NCBI GenBank assembly: GCA_024305405.1
Contig: JAKNDB010000066.1
Coordinates: forward strand, 186,001 to 250,000
Direction: 5' to 3'
Length of the DNA: 64,000 bases
Source: Dirofilaria immitis
Lineage: Eukaryota > Nematoda > Chromadorea > Rhabditida > Onchocercidae
The translations under genes were made by a program, and so were the position numbers. The notes beneath the pieces were generated by a model. That model made no database searches. It was not told the origin of the DNA and saw only the letters and a list, made by a program, of their open reading frames with translations. Positions 44,255 to 56,508 of the stretch are shown piece after piece. The number at the start of each line of letters is the position of its first letter. The first letter of the stretch is position 1.

Positions 44255-45029
44255 TAATGACAACTTTTAGTAGATATGACTGGTTTCACCGAAAACTCTT
44301 CGTTAATTCGTATCAATTACAGCTTCGTCAAAATAGTGTATACGTCCTTAATAAAACCATTTTTTACAGCAATTTTAAGAAGGTTCCTGTCTCGTAAACT
44401 CAGTCAAAAAGTAAAATAGAAATTCTAAAATAGAAAATATGAAATCAGTATTGTTTGTCCTCTATATATATACATATAGAAAGAGACACTGGACTATCAT
44501 TTGATAAGCATCAAAAAGTTTAACAGCTATTAAAAGCTTCATATCGCGCTCTATGTACTCTAAGAGGAAAATATAGTTGTGACTAATAATTCGATAAAGA
44601 TAAGCTTCCTCATATGATTGATATTTTTAACTGACAACAAATTCACATTTCTATACCAGTTAAGATATCATTTCACTGATAGTTTTTAAATATCATTCGT
44701 CATTTGCAATACTAAAAGGGTTAAATGATGTCTCGATTACTTATCGCTACTAATAATCCCCTTAAATATTCCTCATTTCATGTAATTCGCCAAATAACGT
44801 TAACGAATGATGAAGCTAATGTGCTAAAACTATAACAATTCAAGGTAATAATACAATAAGCAATAATTACTTTATGATTATAAAGTAATCAATATTGATA
44901 AATAAAAATGAAGTAATTAAAATACGAATTTGTAAGTGGCAAATAAATCTTTCAAATGAAAAAATTGACAATACAGGTTTAAACAATTTTAAATTCATTC
45001 TAACAATGAACAGATCACAGAGCATATAT
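44255..45029. other. upstream of PINCH gene
   Basis: AT-rich; presumed PINCH promoter/5' UTR. No element recognised. Confidence 0.4.
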
Positions 45030-45260
45030 TTATGAGAAACATATGCTGTACAAATGAAAGAATATGCGCTTTTCAGGAAGAAACAAAAAAAAAGAGTATA
45101 GAAAAACGGAACTGATAAAGAAATGGAACGTGAGGAATCGCCTTGTTGCCTGTTGAATCTTCTTTAAGCTATACTGGAGGAGTAGTAATAATACTGCGAC
45201 TAGAATTGATATTAGCAGAACGGCATCGGCAACAAACTGTGATGATAATGGATAAAGCAT
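45030..45260 (-). CDS. possible first exon of a membrane-anchored protein
   Basis: Minus-strand frame beginning MLYPLSSQFVADAVLLISIL, followed by a run of Val/Leu (VAVLLLLLQYSLKK) and a basic end (QQATRR). This has the shape of an N-terminal signal anchor, and the first about 45 codons are less AT-rich than the surroundings. The rest of the frame (LTFHFFISS onward) looks like run-off into intron. No downstream exon was recognised between here and the PINCH start at 44254, so it could be spurious. Confidence 0.25.
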   Translation of the reverse strand: MLYPLSSQFVADAVLLISILVAVLLLLLQYSLKKIQQATRRFLTFHFFISSVFLYSFFLFLPEKRIFFHLYSICFS

Positions 45261-47009
45261 AGCAATACTTCTACCTCTGCTCGATAACTATACATCAGCT
45301 AGTTCTAAATTCCTTCTGATACATCATCCTCGTATCTAATCATCTTCTTCTCTTTGTAATGCAGCAAAACTTTCTCTAGTTTAAAGTGAAGTTATTTATA
45401 ATCTTCTCAATATTCTTATTCCGGTTAGCATTGATTAATATCGAGACATATTTCAGATAATGATTATACACTGAATAAGATTATATTGATATGTAAGTAT
45501 CAGTGCAACATGTATTGTTTACTTACGTGAAAACAGTTATTATAATCTTGAATTTAAAAATACCAATGCACTACAGCAAACAAATCAAATCATATCATAT
45601 GTTATTCCTGTCAGCTGTTACATATTCATCTCTATACTTCATTTCATAAAGAAATACATAAAATAAAAGAGAACAGAAATGCAAACCGGAAAACAAATAT
45701 ATATTCTTTAACTTAATCTTCTGTGTTATCGATAATTATATGAATTGCTTGAATGATTAAGCGTGATAAAAATTAAGTAAGACAGTTCATTTATCAAATT
45801 TCCATAAGGATTAAATAAACAAATTTCAACCATTCATATATTTACGATGCATATGATTTCACGATTCATTAAAAATAAAACAGTTATAAGCAGAGTAGCT
45901 CATTATAATCATATTCCGTATCTGACATTATCGAGAACGTATAATGATGAGAGAACTTTGCTAGAAATACAGATGATAAAATGAGCTTTCAATATACTCG
46001 AATCACAATTGAAAGATATTCTTTGAAGAAAAATCAATCAACAATATAGAGAATAAGTGAAGAATGATTTTGACAGCTGCAACATGCACTGATAGATATT
46101 GACGTACGCACGTGAAAGGACGTATCTTACATGCGTACTTAGTAGTATACGAAACCGCATAAAATCACCCATGCATGTAACAGATCAGCAGGGCGACAAC
46201 TATGACAAGGACAGAACGGTCTGTTAAATTTTGCCGAAATACACTCCCTGCCACAGCATTTCTCTAAATATGTTTAGAGTGAATAATTTCTTACAGTTAG
46301 TGCGGCGTCAGTATAATTTAAGTCAATGAGTTTGCATGACCTATGAACTTCCAAACAAATATTACTTGACCACAAGTGGACAGTTTTGAGATAAAATTAA
46401 ACAAAAGGAATTAGGCTGAAAAATTGATTCTCTGTTTTTATTGAGAATGCTATTCTTATGCAATTCCACTCTTAGATGAATGAATCAAAATGTTCAGAAC
46501 TTTCTCGAGATTACCTCCCAAGATTTTGCTCAATTACATTTTAGTAAATACCTCAAAATAAAAAATAATAGTAATAATAAAATTCTCCTTTTTGGTCTTC
46601 AATCTGTAAAATAAAATAAAAGCTTCGTTTCCTTTACGAACAGTCAGAAGTAAATTTTACCGTTCTTTTTCCCATTATCATAGATAACATCGAACTGATA
46701 TTCTAAGGAATAATATTAAATAAGATACATTGCTCTGATAGCAATCATTTCATCAATAAATATCATGCACTTCAATAATTAAATCTGCTCGCAATATTCA
46801 ATTTAAAAAAAGGAAACTTCACTGATTATTTGTTCCTGTGATAATGAATGATTATCAATCTCATAAATTCCCATTACTCAATTATCAATTCAATAAATAG
46901 TTGCGAAATGATAAATGGATCTCAAGTAGAAATTGAACACCAATTTTTCATTCACAGTAGTACGATGTTTGTTCAATTGATTTCTAACGAAGAGATTGAT
47001 TATTATGAG
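45261..47009. other. unassigned stretch with a GC-richer block
   Basis: The segment 46085-46330 is distinctly GC-richer (contains GACGTACGCACGTGAAAGGA, CAGCAGGGCGACAAC and ACACTCCCTGCCACAGC) and has no long frame; it could be a promoter or an unrecognised exon. The remainder is AT-rich. Confidence 0.35.
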
Positions 47010-50000
47010 AATCAGTAAGTGAAGTTTGGAATGTGATAAAGCTGATTGTAAACAGTGATTGGTAGGAATATGGAACTTTTTGCTTTATCAATGCATATTT
47101 CTCTTATTTGGAAATGAAGTACGGGATTCTGATGGATAACAATAATGTGATATTGTTATCATTTGATAGTTATTGATTAGCCATCTCCGCTTAATACATA
47201 TCCTTCCCAGATGATTGATAAATAATGCATACTAAAGACATAATAAAGAGATAAGTTGTAGTACTGATGAATACTTTTCAAATTTGAAATGATAATTATT
47301 CCAAAATCAATAATAGCCATCTATCTAACAGCTCATCAGTTAAAATAAAAGAATTTAAAATATGCTAAGATTATCTGTAAATTTTTATCAAACTGTCAAA
47401 ACTAAAAGTTTTTTTATTTTTGAAAATTAATAGAACTTGGAAATACTCAAAATTTTTCATCACTATAACATTATCTAGGAATGGAATACTAATAATAATA
47501 TTTTTATACAATTCAAGAATGAGAAATCTCGGTACTATCTCTCAATCGAGATCCACTGCATATTTCAAGAGCATTGGACAGACTATATGGTGTCCAAGAA
47601 ATTTTATTATTTATTGAATGAATAATATAAATTTATTATTAATAATAACTTCAGCATCTTAAAATATCACAGTAGAATGTATTCAGAATACTTCTTTGAA
47701 AATATATTCTATCATTTCAGAATCCTAAATAATGATAATAAATATTTTTATAATTGCTTTCTGTATTATCCTAAAAGTATAAATTATAGAAAGATTCTTT
47801 GTACTATTTGTCATGGCAAATGCTATTTTAATAGCATCTTTTTTGAACTTTTTTGCAATAAAACACGTCATATTGAACAGGTAATATTGTACTTTCTGCT
47901 CTCAAATATTTTCATGATATTATATTGGGAATCAAAAAAAAAAATCGTATCGCTGATAAGTTATCAGCATACTAAATATTCTAAGTTAAAAAATATGACT
48001 GATATTAGCTGGCTTAGAATCATGAATGATGAAATATTCCGTTTTTAAATTTATCAAAAGATCACATGTTGAATTTATTGATTTGCTAGACAAATAGATT
48101 TAGTATAACATTATAAATTGTCATAAGCGAATTTCTATAAGTATCATTTCTTCTTTTGATAAGTAATAGTGATCTATTCAGTAGGAAAAACGAAATGATA
48201 ATACTGGAACCAGACTGATAGCTTATCTATTTAACTTAATTAGCTAAGCACAATTGATAATTGAATTGTTGGACGATTCTGAGCGAGCTAATATCAATCA
48301 TATTTTTAAATTAGAATATTTAATAAAACAGTAAAAATTTTTCTCATTCCCAATATAATATGATGAAAATATCTGAGAGCAAAAGGTACAATATTACCTG
48401 TGAAGTTAAAAAAAAAAAAAAAAGATATTATTAAATATCATTTAGCATGAGAAGAAATAAAGAATGAAATATTATGATATTATATCGAATAGGGACTGTT
48501 AAATTTAATTATCTATTATTTATTATATTATTGAATTATAAATTAGGTAGCAATAGATGTTTAAATTTAAACAACGTTTGAATTCAATTAACTTTTTCAT
48601 CTAATTTAATTTATCAAATCAAATAAATTTCGTCATCATATAAAACCAGTTTTCTATATATGTTGTACTGTTAATTAAGTAATAAAGTTTATTTTCAAAT
48701 GGAAATATCAAAGGAATGATAAATATTTAAAAATAAACTTATTTAATTGAAAAGATAAAGGAGCAGATTCTATGATGAATAATGATATCATTATATTTGC
48801 AGCATTAAAAGTCATAAGAAATGACTAATTGCATCGAAAATACTTTCACAAATATAGCAGTAATGAAAGTACAAAGTTCTTTTCTTACTAATAAATATGT
48901 ATGTAGATGATTATAAAATCAAGTTTTTATGATAATTATAATTTGTTATTTGCCAGTTAATCGTATAATAAAAACTATTCGTAATATAAATATTACAATG
49001 ATTCGCTTTTTTGATGAATGAATTCATTCTCGACAAATGAATTCTTAATAATAAAAATAATATTGGATATATATTGCTTTTCTATATTTACTTTTTTAAT
49101 CATCAAATTATATATATTTAATGAAAACATAAATCATTCTAAACATTTCTTTTTATCATCATATAATCTCTGATACATCCAAGTATTATCAAACAAATGA
49201 TAATAATAATAAAGTATAATTAATAATAATTGCTTCCTCATTTTATTCGATATTTAACTTTGTTCTCGTGATATTTCATATTGAAATGACATGACATGCA
49301 AATAATTCTAAAAAACTGATACAAATCATCGGTATTTATATGATTGCTGTAAATAACAACTAAATTACCTATCAATACAGTAATATTTATATCAGAATAC
49401 AGTATGGTAGTAAAGAGTAAAATGAATTTCTAATGTCATATCAATCATCGATAATTTTGTTAAGAATTCTGCATCTAATTAAGGAATTCAGAAAATGCAG
49501 GTAGTAGATGTGCTACATGTTGCTCTTGTTGTAGTATTGATAATTGGAAAAAAAAAAATTAATTACGAATAAATTTAGATTCTGAAGGAAAAAAAGAAGA
49601 GAATGTTGAAAGTTTAACTTTTGAATGAAATTTATGAAAATTTTCGTTTTTTTTCTACTATTAATAATAACACGAACTATCCGTGATTAATGCCTCATTT
49701 GTGATAAATACTGTGATAACGATAAAGTTCCTATAGAATGTTATAGTGATGAAAAATTTTGAGTATTTCCAAGTTCTATTAATTTTCAAAAATAAAAAAA
49801 ACTTTTTAGTTTTGACAGTTTGATAAAAATTTACAGATAATCTTAGCATATTTTAAATTCTTTTATTTTAACTGATGAGCTGTTAGATAGATGGCTATTA
49901 TTGATTTTGGAATAATTATCATTTCAAATTTGAAAAGTATTCATCAGTACTACAACTTATCTCTTTATTATGTTTTTAGTATGTATTATTTATCAATCAT

Positions 50001-50202
50001 CTGGGAAGGATATGTATTAAGCGGAGATGGCTAATCAATAACTATCAAATGATAACAATATCACATTATTGTTATCCATCAGAATCCCGTACTTCATTTC
50101 CAAATAAGAGAAATATGCATTGATAAAGCAAAAAAGTTCCATATTCCTACCAATCACTGTTTACAATCAGCTTTATCACATTCCAAACTTCACTTACTGA
50201 TT
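47010..50202. mobile_element. 3.2-kb foldback-like element with 0.47-kb inverted terminal repeats
   Basis: Left arm 47010-47482 and right arm 49729-50202 are reverse complements over about 470 bp, starting ATCAGTAAGTGAAGTTTGGA outside and fading near CACTATAACATT inside. Differences I could see include length changes in A/T runs. The interior (47483-49728) is very AT-rich and encodes no transposase I recognise; the frame at 47677-48048 is low complexity. A second inverted pair lies inside (47877-47932 with 48346-48401). No convincing target-site duplication was seen at the ends. It could be a non-autonomous DNA transposon or a segmental inverted duplication. Confidence 0.75.
47877..48401. repeat. 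inner inverted repeat nested in the foldback element
   Basis: A 56-bp arm (starts ACAGGTAATATTGTACTTTC, ends ATTGGGAAT) and its near-exact reverse complement at 48346-48401 flank about 410 bp of AT-rich sequence. Confidence 0.8.
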
Positions 50203-51880
50203 ATTTTCCTTACAAGTGATGCTGTCTGATAACGCAGGGAAGTACCATATGTCCACCTATCTTTCAATTAGTCATTGTTGTCCTCTTTCACATAAAATCG
50301 CATTATTATCTTTCTATCCCTCATCTCATCTCATTCTGTTCTTCTCCTACTTTCCAACATTATTAATAAGAGAACATTATATCATTATCTTTCTGAGATT
50401 TTTACTCTTTTACTTCTTCTACCTTTACAGGTAATTGGATAAGTTTATCAATGGATAAATGTAATATATCAATGAATAATATATACAATGTATCATGCGT
50501 TTATTTATTTCTAAATGAAATAGCATAATAGATATGAAGCAATCGATATTTACTATCTTACTATTTGATCTATTCATAATTGTTTTGTTTACAACTCATA
50601 ATAGATATCGATTACTTGTTATCGTAATATTTGACCTATTCATAATTGTTTTGTTTACAACTCCAAATAATGCATCGCTTATATTATCAGGTTGACTTGG
50701 AAATTATAATTCCTCGTGTAATCTATATGACCTTCATCCATTCCATTATTTTAGTCATAAATTAATTTTTAAAAAGCTATGGAAAGCTGAAAAAGAGTAA
50801 ATTATATTTCTGTTATTCCATACCAAATAGTCATTGTTTCAATATATTATCCTGTCTTATTCAAATAATGTTGCGTATAATTTGACTAGTCTCCCTTGAC
50901 CTTTTATTTTATCATCTCATCTCTATTGACCTTTTACCTTATCATCTTATTTCTTATGTAAAAATTCTATCTTCTAATTTGTGTATTGAATTGTAAATGA
51001 AATCATTCATTCCTCGCATAAGTTCGTTTTTTTTTTTTTATTTCAATTTATTTATTTCATTTTTAAATATGAATTTAAAGCTATAGCGGAAGTTATCCTA
51101 TCCTATCTCATTTAAAATTCTATTTCATTTTTCAGCTTATTGCATAGCAACAAACTTAGAAAATGATTAACTTAACAAAGATTATGGATATAAGCACAAT
51201 TATCATTTATCCTTTTTATCTTCCCTTTTTTTTCCACATATTTCCTTCCATATCTGTCCATTAATCAATAGATAAATGTTTATGCAAATGATATATCATT
51301 AAATAATAGCTTATGTAATTAGCAAAATTCAAAGAGGAGTTTAAATCAATTAATCAAAAAAGCTTAATTAAAGATATTGCAAATTATAAATAGTAAAATA
51401 GATCCTCTTTTTTCTGATTATTTTCTCCTTCTCTTCCATCATCTCTTTGTTATTTATAAAACTTTGTTACAGTATTCTAATGACAACTTTCAACAATTTT
51501 GCATTATTGAAAGTAATAAAATTAAGAAGATAACAATAACTAAAAGATTTTCCTATAAAAGATGATAATGCTATTGATATTCTTATCATTTTAATCTCCT
51601 TAATTTTACCCTCTTCAAAATAATATTGAATTTTGTAGAATAATTACACCGATGACGTCTTCTTCTTGACTATCTTTTTCTAGAAAATAAACGAAAAAGA
51701 TTTTGAGATTCCGAGAGGGAGAGAGAGAGAGAGAGAGAGAGAAAGAAGAAATGATGTTTTTGAAAATAACAGCAAGTATATTGAAATGATAAGTGTAATA
51801 TGAAGTTCATATTTGACATCATGAATCATATTTTTTTTCGATAACACTGATCGTATTGATATAAAAGGAGAAATGAGAAG
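50203..51880. other. unassigned AT-rich stretch
   Basis: Contains a duplicated roughly 70-bp segment around 50540-50670 (shared core ATTCATAATTGTTTTGTTTA). Open + frames at 50216-50434 and 51377-51565 are hydrophobic and low complexity, without family features. An AG microsatellite follows at 51715-51744. Confidence 0.4.
51715..51744. repeat. (AG)n microsatellite
   Basis: A run of GA dinucleotides starting GAGAGGGAGAGAGAGAG. Confidence 0.85.
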
Positions 51881-51881
51881 T

Positions 51882-52177
51882 GGTTAATAAGAGCGGTGAT
51901 ATTTGATATCATACAACGAACTGTTTTACATTTTAGATAGAATGAATTGATGTATGGTTAATAAGAGCGGTGATATTTGATATCATACAACGAACTGTTT
52001 TACATTTTAGATAGAATGAATTGATGTATGGTTAATAAGAGCGGTGATATTTGATATCATACAACGAACTGTTTACATTTTAGATAGAATGAATTGATGT
52101 ATGGTTAATAAGAGCGGTGATATTTGATATCATACAACGAACTGTTTTACATTTTAGATAGAATGAATTGATGTAAT
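51882..52177. repeat. 74-bp tandem repeat, four copies
   Basis: Copies begin GGTTAATAAGAGCGGTGATA at 51882, 51956, 52030 and 52103. They are identical as far as I can read, except that the third has GTTTA in place of GTTTTA (73 bp). The unit includes the palindromic TTTGATATCA. Confidence 0.95.
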
Positions 52178-52573
52178 TCGAAATATTTGTTATATATATA
52201 TATATTAGTGAAAGGAAAAGACCAATTGTTTCTTATTTTTTTTTTTCGTTCATTTCTAACTATTGTTTTAAGGCTGAAAAAAAGAAAAAAAACTTTTATG
52301 ATACATAGTATATAAGAATGAAATAGATAGAGCTAAGATTCATAGTTTGATATATTGATTGAAATATCGATATATATATATATATATATAGCATGATCTT
52401 TTTATCGAATATTCCAGATTAAATTTTAGAAAAAGAAAAAATTGCTTAAATTGCAATCAAGTAAAACAAGTTCGTAAATCATCTCTTATCGGTAAGGAAT
52501 CTGGATGAAAGTGTTGATAAGAGAGTTACTGCGCATAGCTAGCTATATTGATACTTGATCTAGAGTTACGTGA

Positions 52574-52918
52574 CCTAATTGATCACAATACATATATACG
52601 TACACGTACGTGAGTAATGATTATCAAATATTTGCCCATTTCAATATTTCCCATGATCAATCTATATCAACGCGCCCTAATTGCTCACAATACATATATA
52701 CGTACACGTACGTGAGTAATGATTATCAAATATTTGCCCATTTCAATATTTCCCATGATCAATCTATATCAATATACGTGTGCTACTACCATATGTATAG
52801 GAAACATCCCATTTTAGAAAAAACTTCAAAATATCCCGAAATCTTTTTTGATGGTTTGCGAAGAGATTTTTCCCCTGAAAAGATGCATGATGTATTAGAT
52901 ATTAATGAATTTGATTAA
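52574..52918 (+). CDS. 3'-terminal exon with an upstream 102-bp duplication
   Basis: A 102-bp segment is present twice (from 52574 and 52676), and because 102 is a multiple of three an open frame runs through both copies (repeat peptide SNDYQIFAHFNISHDQSIS). The part most like real protein is the end: RKHPILEKTSKYPEIFFDGL, then RRDFSPEKMHDVLDINEFD and a stop at 52916-52918, preceded by possible acceptors (ATGTATAG near 52800 or CCATTTTAG near 52817). AATAAA motifs at 53003 and 53015 and a short degenerate ACAGTAG repeat in between suit a 3' UTR. The duplicated part is probably intron. No family recognised and no upstream exons found. Confidence 0.4.
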
Positions 52919-55480
52919 TTAGGTATGATGGAATATGGATACAGTATTGAGTAGTTACAGTAGCGAATAGTACAGTAGCAAATGATACAGTAGTAATTAT
53001 AAAATAAAGTCTCGAATAAAAGAAAATAGATTTATTTATTTTCTGCTCAGTTCATTGATACCATTTCTGATATCGATAACTATATATTATGCTAATCATT
53101 CTGATCATTCTCGCAATGTAATGAATGTATTTTTTGGATGAAATGATAAGTTTTGGCAAATAATTTGAAAGAAAAGTAAAACTGTATATAAAACGATTTG
53201 GTATTATACAAATTATGAAAATGATTCAACGTTGAATAAATTTATTCGGTATGCTGCGCTATATTGCTTTTCAGTCGTATGTTTGTTTATTTCTCGAAAT
53301 CAATCTCGAAGTCTTTTCCCATAACTAATCAATCGACCATCTACGCCTAATTATTTTTCATTTATCTTCACATATTTAAACGCATAATTGTTGAGCCAAT
53401 TTCAGCAGCTAGAAACAAATATTTATTATACTATGATCAATCATTAGGCGCAATCATCGTCTTACAGCTGCCTTATCAATTTCACATTTAACAGATCATG
53501 ATAATTGATTAGTACGAGAGTGAATTGCTTCTTAAAACTTCCTATTTCCTTCTCTTCTTTCTTCTTCGTACTTATTGAAAGATTAAATTGCAGCAGATTA
53601 CAATCAATCAGAAAATTAAACTATTCTACGGATCAAGTTAGTGATTTATGTAGGAGGAGAGGTGAGTTACGAGAAATATTTATTTGTTGCTTGAGTTAGA
53701 AATAGGTATTTCGGAGGAAATAGACCGAGAATAGACAATGCTGAGGGAAAGAGTAAAGAATGCAAAAGAAAATTTATTCGAGAGTGATTCCAGATTGCAG
53801 ATTGTTAAAATGTCTTCTCGTACATAGAAGGAGGAAAATCAATAACAAGGTAGATGCACCATACTTAAAATTCCACTTCGTAGTATTCAAGTATATTTAT
53901 ACCTAACTTATTCGTTATTACTGATAGATTTCTGTCTCATCTATTCGTTATCAAAATGACGTACTATCTGAGAACTGATATTAAACAAAGTGAAGAGAGA
54001 CGGCAATGACTAGTTGGTCACTATTGGACACATATATAAATAGAGAGATAGATAAATCGATAGATCGATAGATCGGCAGATCGATAGATCGATAGATCGA
54101 CAGACATATATATATATATATATATATATTGGTAAATAAATAAAATAAATAGTACTACGATGACGGAGAATTAGATCAATAATAATGGTAATGACAGCAA
54201 CAGCGAACTATCAATTATTGGAATACTTCTCTAAATAATAGTACATACCCTTTTCGACCTCATTTTATGCCTTTCTCGCTTTCGCTCTCTTGAACTCTCG
54301 AATTTTCGAGAAAGTGTTATTTGACTTGTTGCTGTGATATTCTCCACTTATAATTAGGAATTTCAGTAAATAAATCTCAATTCATTCTAAATGAATACGG
54401 TTGAATGCGATTGATCTTTTTTTCCATTCTTATTATTACATCATTCTCATTCTATTTTATTTCAATCATTAAAAGAATTTAATTTTAAATAATTCAGATT
54501 CCTTAAATATTTCATCTACTAACTTGAAGAAATATCTTCGGCATTTATTTTTAATATTGCTGATATGTTGCTGTAAAATTAAAATGATTTTAGTTGTGAT
54601 TGAAATATTTCAAGATAAACATACTAAAATATTCCTCTCCTAATTTACATCATTTCTTCCCTCTACTTCTATTCCTTTCTTCCGTCACTCTCTTTATTTG
54701 AAACGAATTTGTTATGAAAAAAAAAAAACTTCTTTGTGTGGATTCATTCATCATTGCTCTTTTGAATCCGAATCTAATTCTTTGCTATCCTTGTTTCATT
54801 CACCTCTTTTCAATATCACATGACCTTATCTTATTCGAGAATCATTCAGATGTTTCTTATGATCGGTGACAGTTATGAATTGTGGCAGTAATGCATTTTA
54901 GTAACAGTGGAGTGTAATTTTTTATGAGTTTTATATGCTTATCAATATTTGTGATAAGACATATATATATATGTAGAGCAGTTCATCATTCTCGATAACG
55001 GTACATAAGATGTATATGTATCAGAAAGATAATTAAATTTAATTTATCACCACTAAAAAATTATCTAATATAGATAAATAGAATTGATTTTATTTACTTG
55101 TTGTTCAGATGAATCTAAAAGATTCAAAAAATTGATTGAAAGATTGCTAAGAAAATAAATGATCGAGAAATACTGTTGTCATCATTTTTTCATTAATGCA
55201 AGAGCACTAAAATTCTGAAGATGTTCGATTGTTCTGATATTATCAGAATAGAAATGAATCATTTCAGTGTAAATTAACAGAAGCAATGCATCATAGCATA
55301 TTCTAAAGATTTCAAAAAAAAGCTCACATTTCATTTGCAGCATTATCACATCCATTACAACAATTCGTGCTGTTCTTTCTTCTAATAGAAATGCTCATGA
55401 TATTGAAGTATATTGTTTGCGATTAGCAGTATATATTAATTTCTTATAAACTAATTGATAATATCAATAAATTTGCCCAG
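52919..55480. other. unassigned AT-rich stretch
   Basis: Holds a GATA/GATC-type repeat at 54040-54102 followed by a TA run to 54130, and short TA runs near 54960. The small + frame at 53505-53699 has no features. The end of the stretch is the presumed upstream region of the acyltransferase gene. Confidence 0.4.
54040..54130. repeat. GATAGATC-type simple repeat plus (TA)n
   Basis: Imperfect copies of GATAGATC/GATCGATA followed by about 26 bp of alternating TA. Confidence 0.85.
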
Positions 55481-56468
55481 TATTAAGGAGATGTTACAAA
55501 CGGGTGAGGCCCGAATCGGTTTAGATGGGCCAACTGTTACTGCAGAAGATGGCTTCTTAACTAAAGTGATGATTAGTTCGATGGATGTAAGAAAAGTTAT
55601 TATTCTAATTGGTGCATTCTACTGGATTATTATGACTATTTTTATCATTCCCGGTGTTGTTGTTGCAACGTTCTTTACCTTTTGATACCTGTCCTTTGTA
55701 TCAGGTTTATATTTACTTCATAGTACTTCATAGTATCTATATTATTATATGATATATTAAAGAAATGAATAAATTCAAAAATTCATATCTAATAATTACC
55801 ATCTTCCAATAAGCATTCCAGTGTATCATGGTTTAATTGGTTTGAACAAAAATTATGTCGTATGGTAAACGATCATTGGAGTACAACTGCACAGATTGCT
55901 GGCATTAATATTATGGAGTATGGTGATGATATTTCAAAGGTTTATTTTATATTGTTAATTTAATATCATTCCTAAAAAAAAATTCAACATATTTTTTTGC
56001 TTACGCTGGTAGTTCGTACATTTTCGGTTCACGTCCTTATCGCCTTTATTACTTTCTCCATAGGTGATTGCCGTGAGCGTCACTTATTTTCACGTAGTAC
56101 ACAAAAGGGTCGCTATTTCAAATTTCGTCGTTGATTGATTACTGAATTGATTGATGGTCATGCAACGAAACTTCACATAATGTGAGTTAATTGAAGATTA
56201 AATTTAAATTGAATAATTCAAATATTAAAATATACCTTATATATTGAAATTTTGCAGCTCGCCGAAAAACGGGTCTTATTTCTTGCCAATCATTTGGGTC
56301 TTGCTGATCATTTTGTGATTATGACAGCGTTACAAAATAAAGGAACTATTGTTGAAAAGGTATTCATTTTAAAAATTCAATTTTTTTTTTTTTTTTTTTC
56401 TATGCTAAAATGAAATGATTGATCTTTTACTGATTGAGAGATCGAATCATTCATTCTAATACACTATC

Positions 56469-56508
<40 letters not shown>

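Noticed and set aside
47677..48048. Transposase inside the inverted-repeat element
   Set aside because: The 123-codon frame is Asn/Tyr/Phe/Ile-rich, with no catalytic DDE-type pattern I can see.
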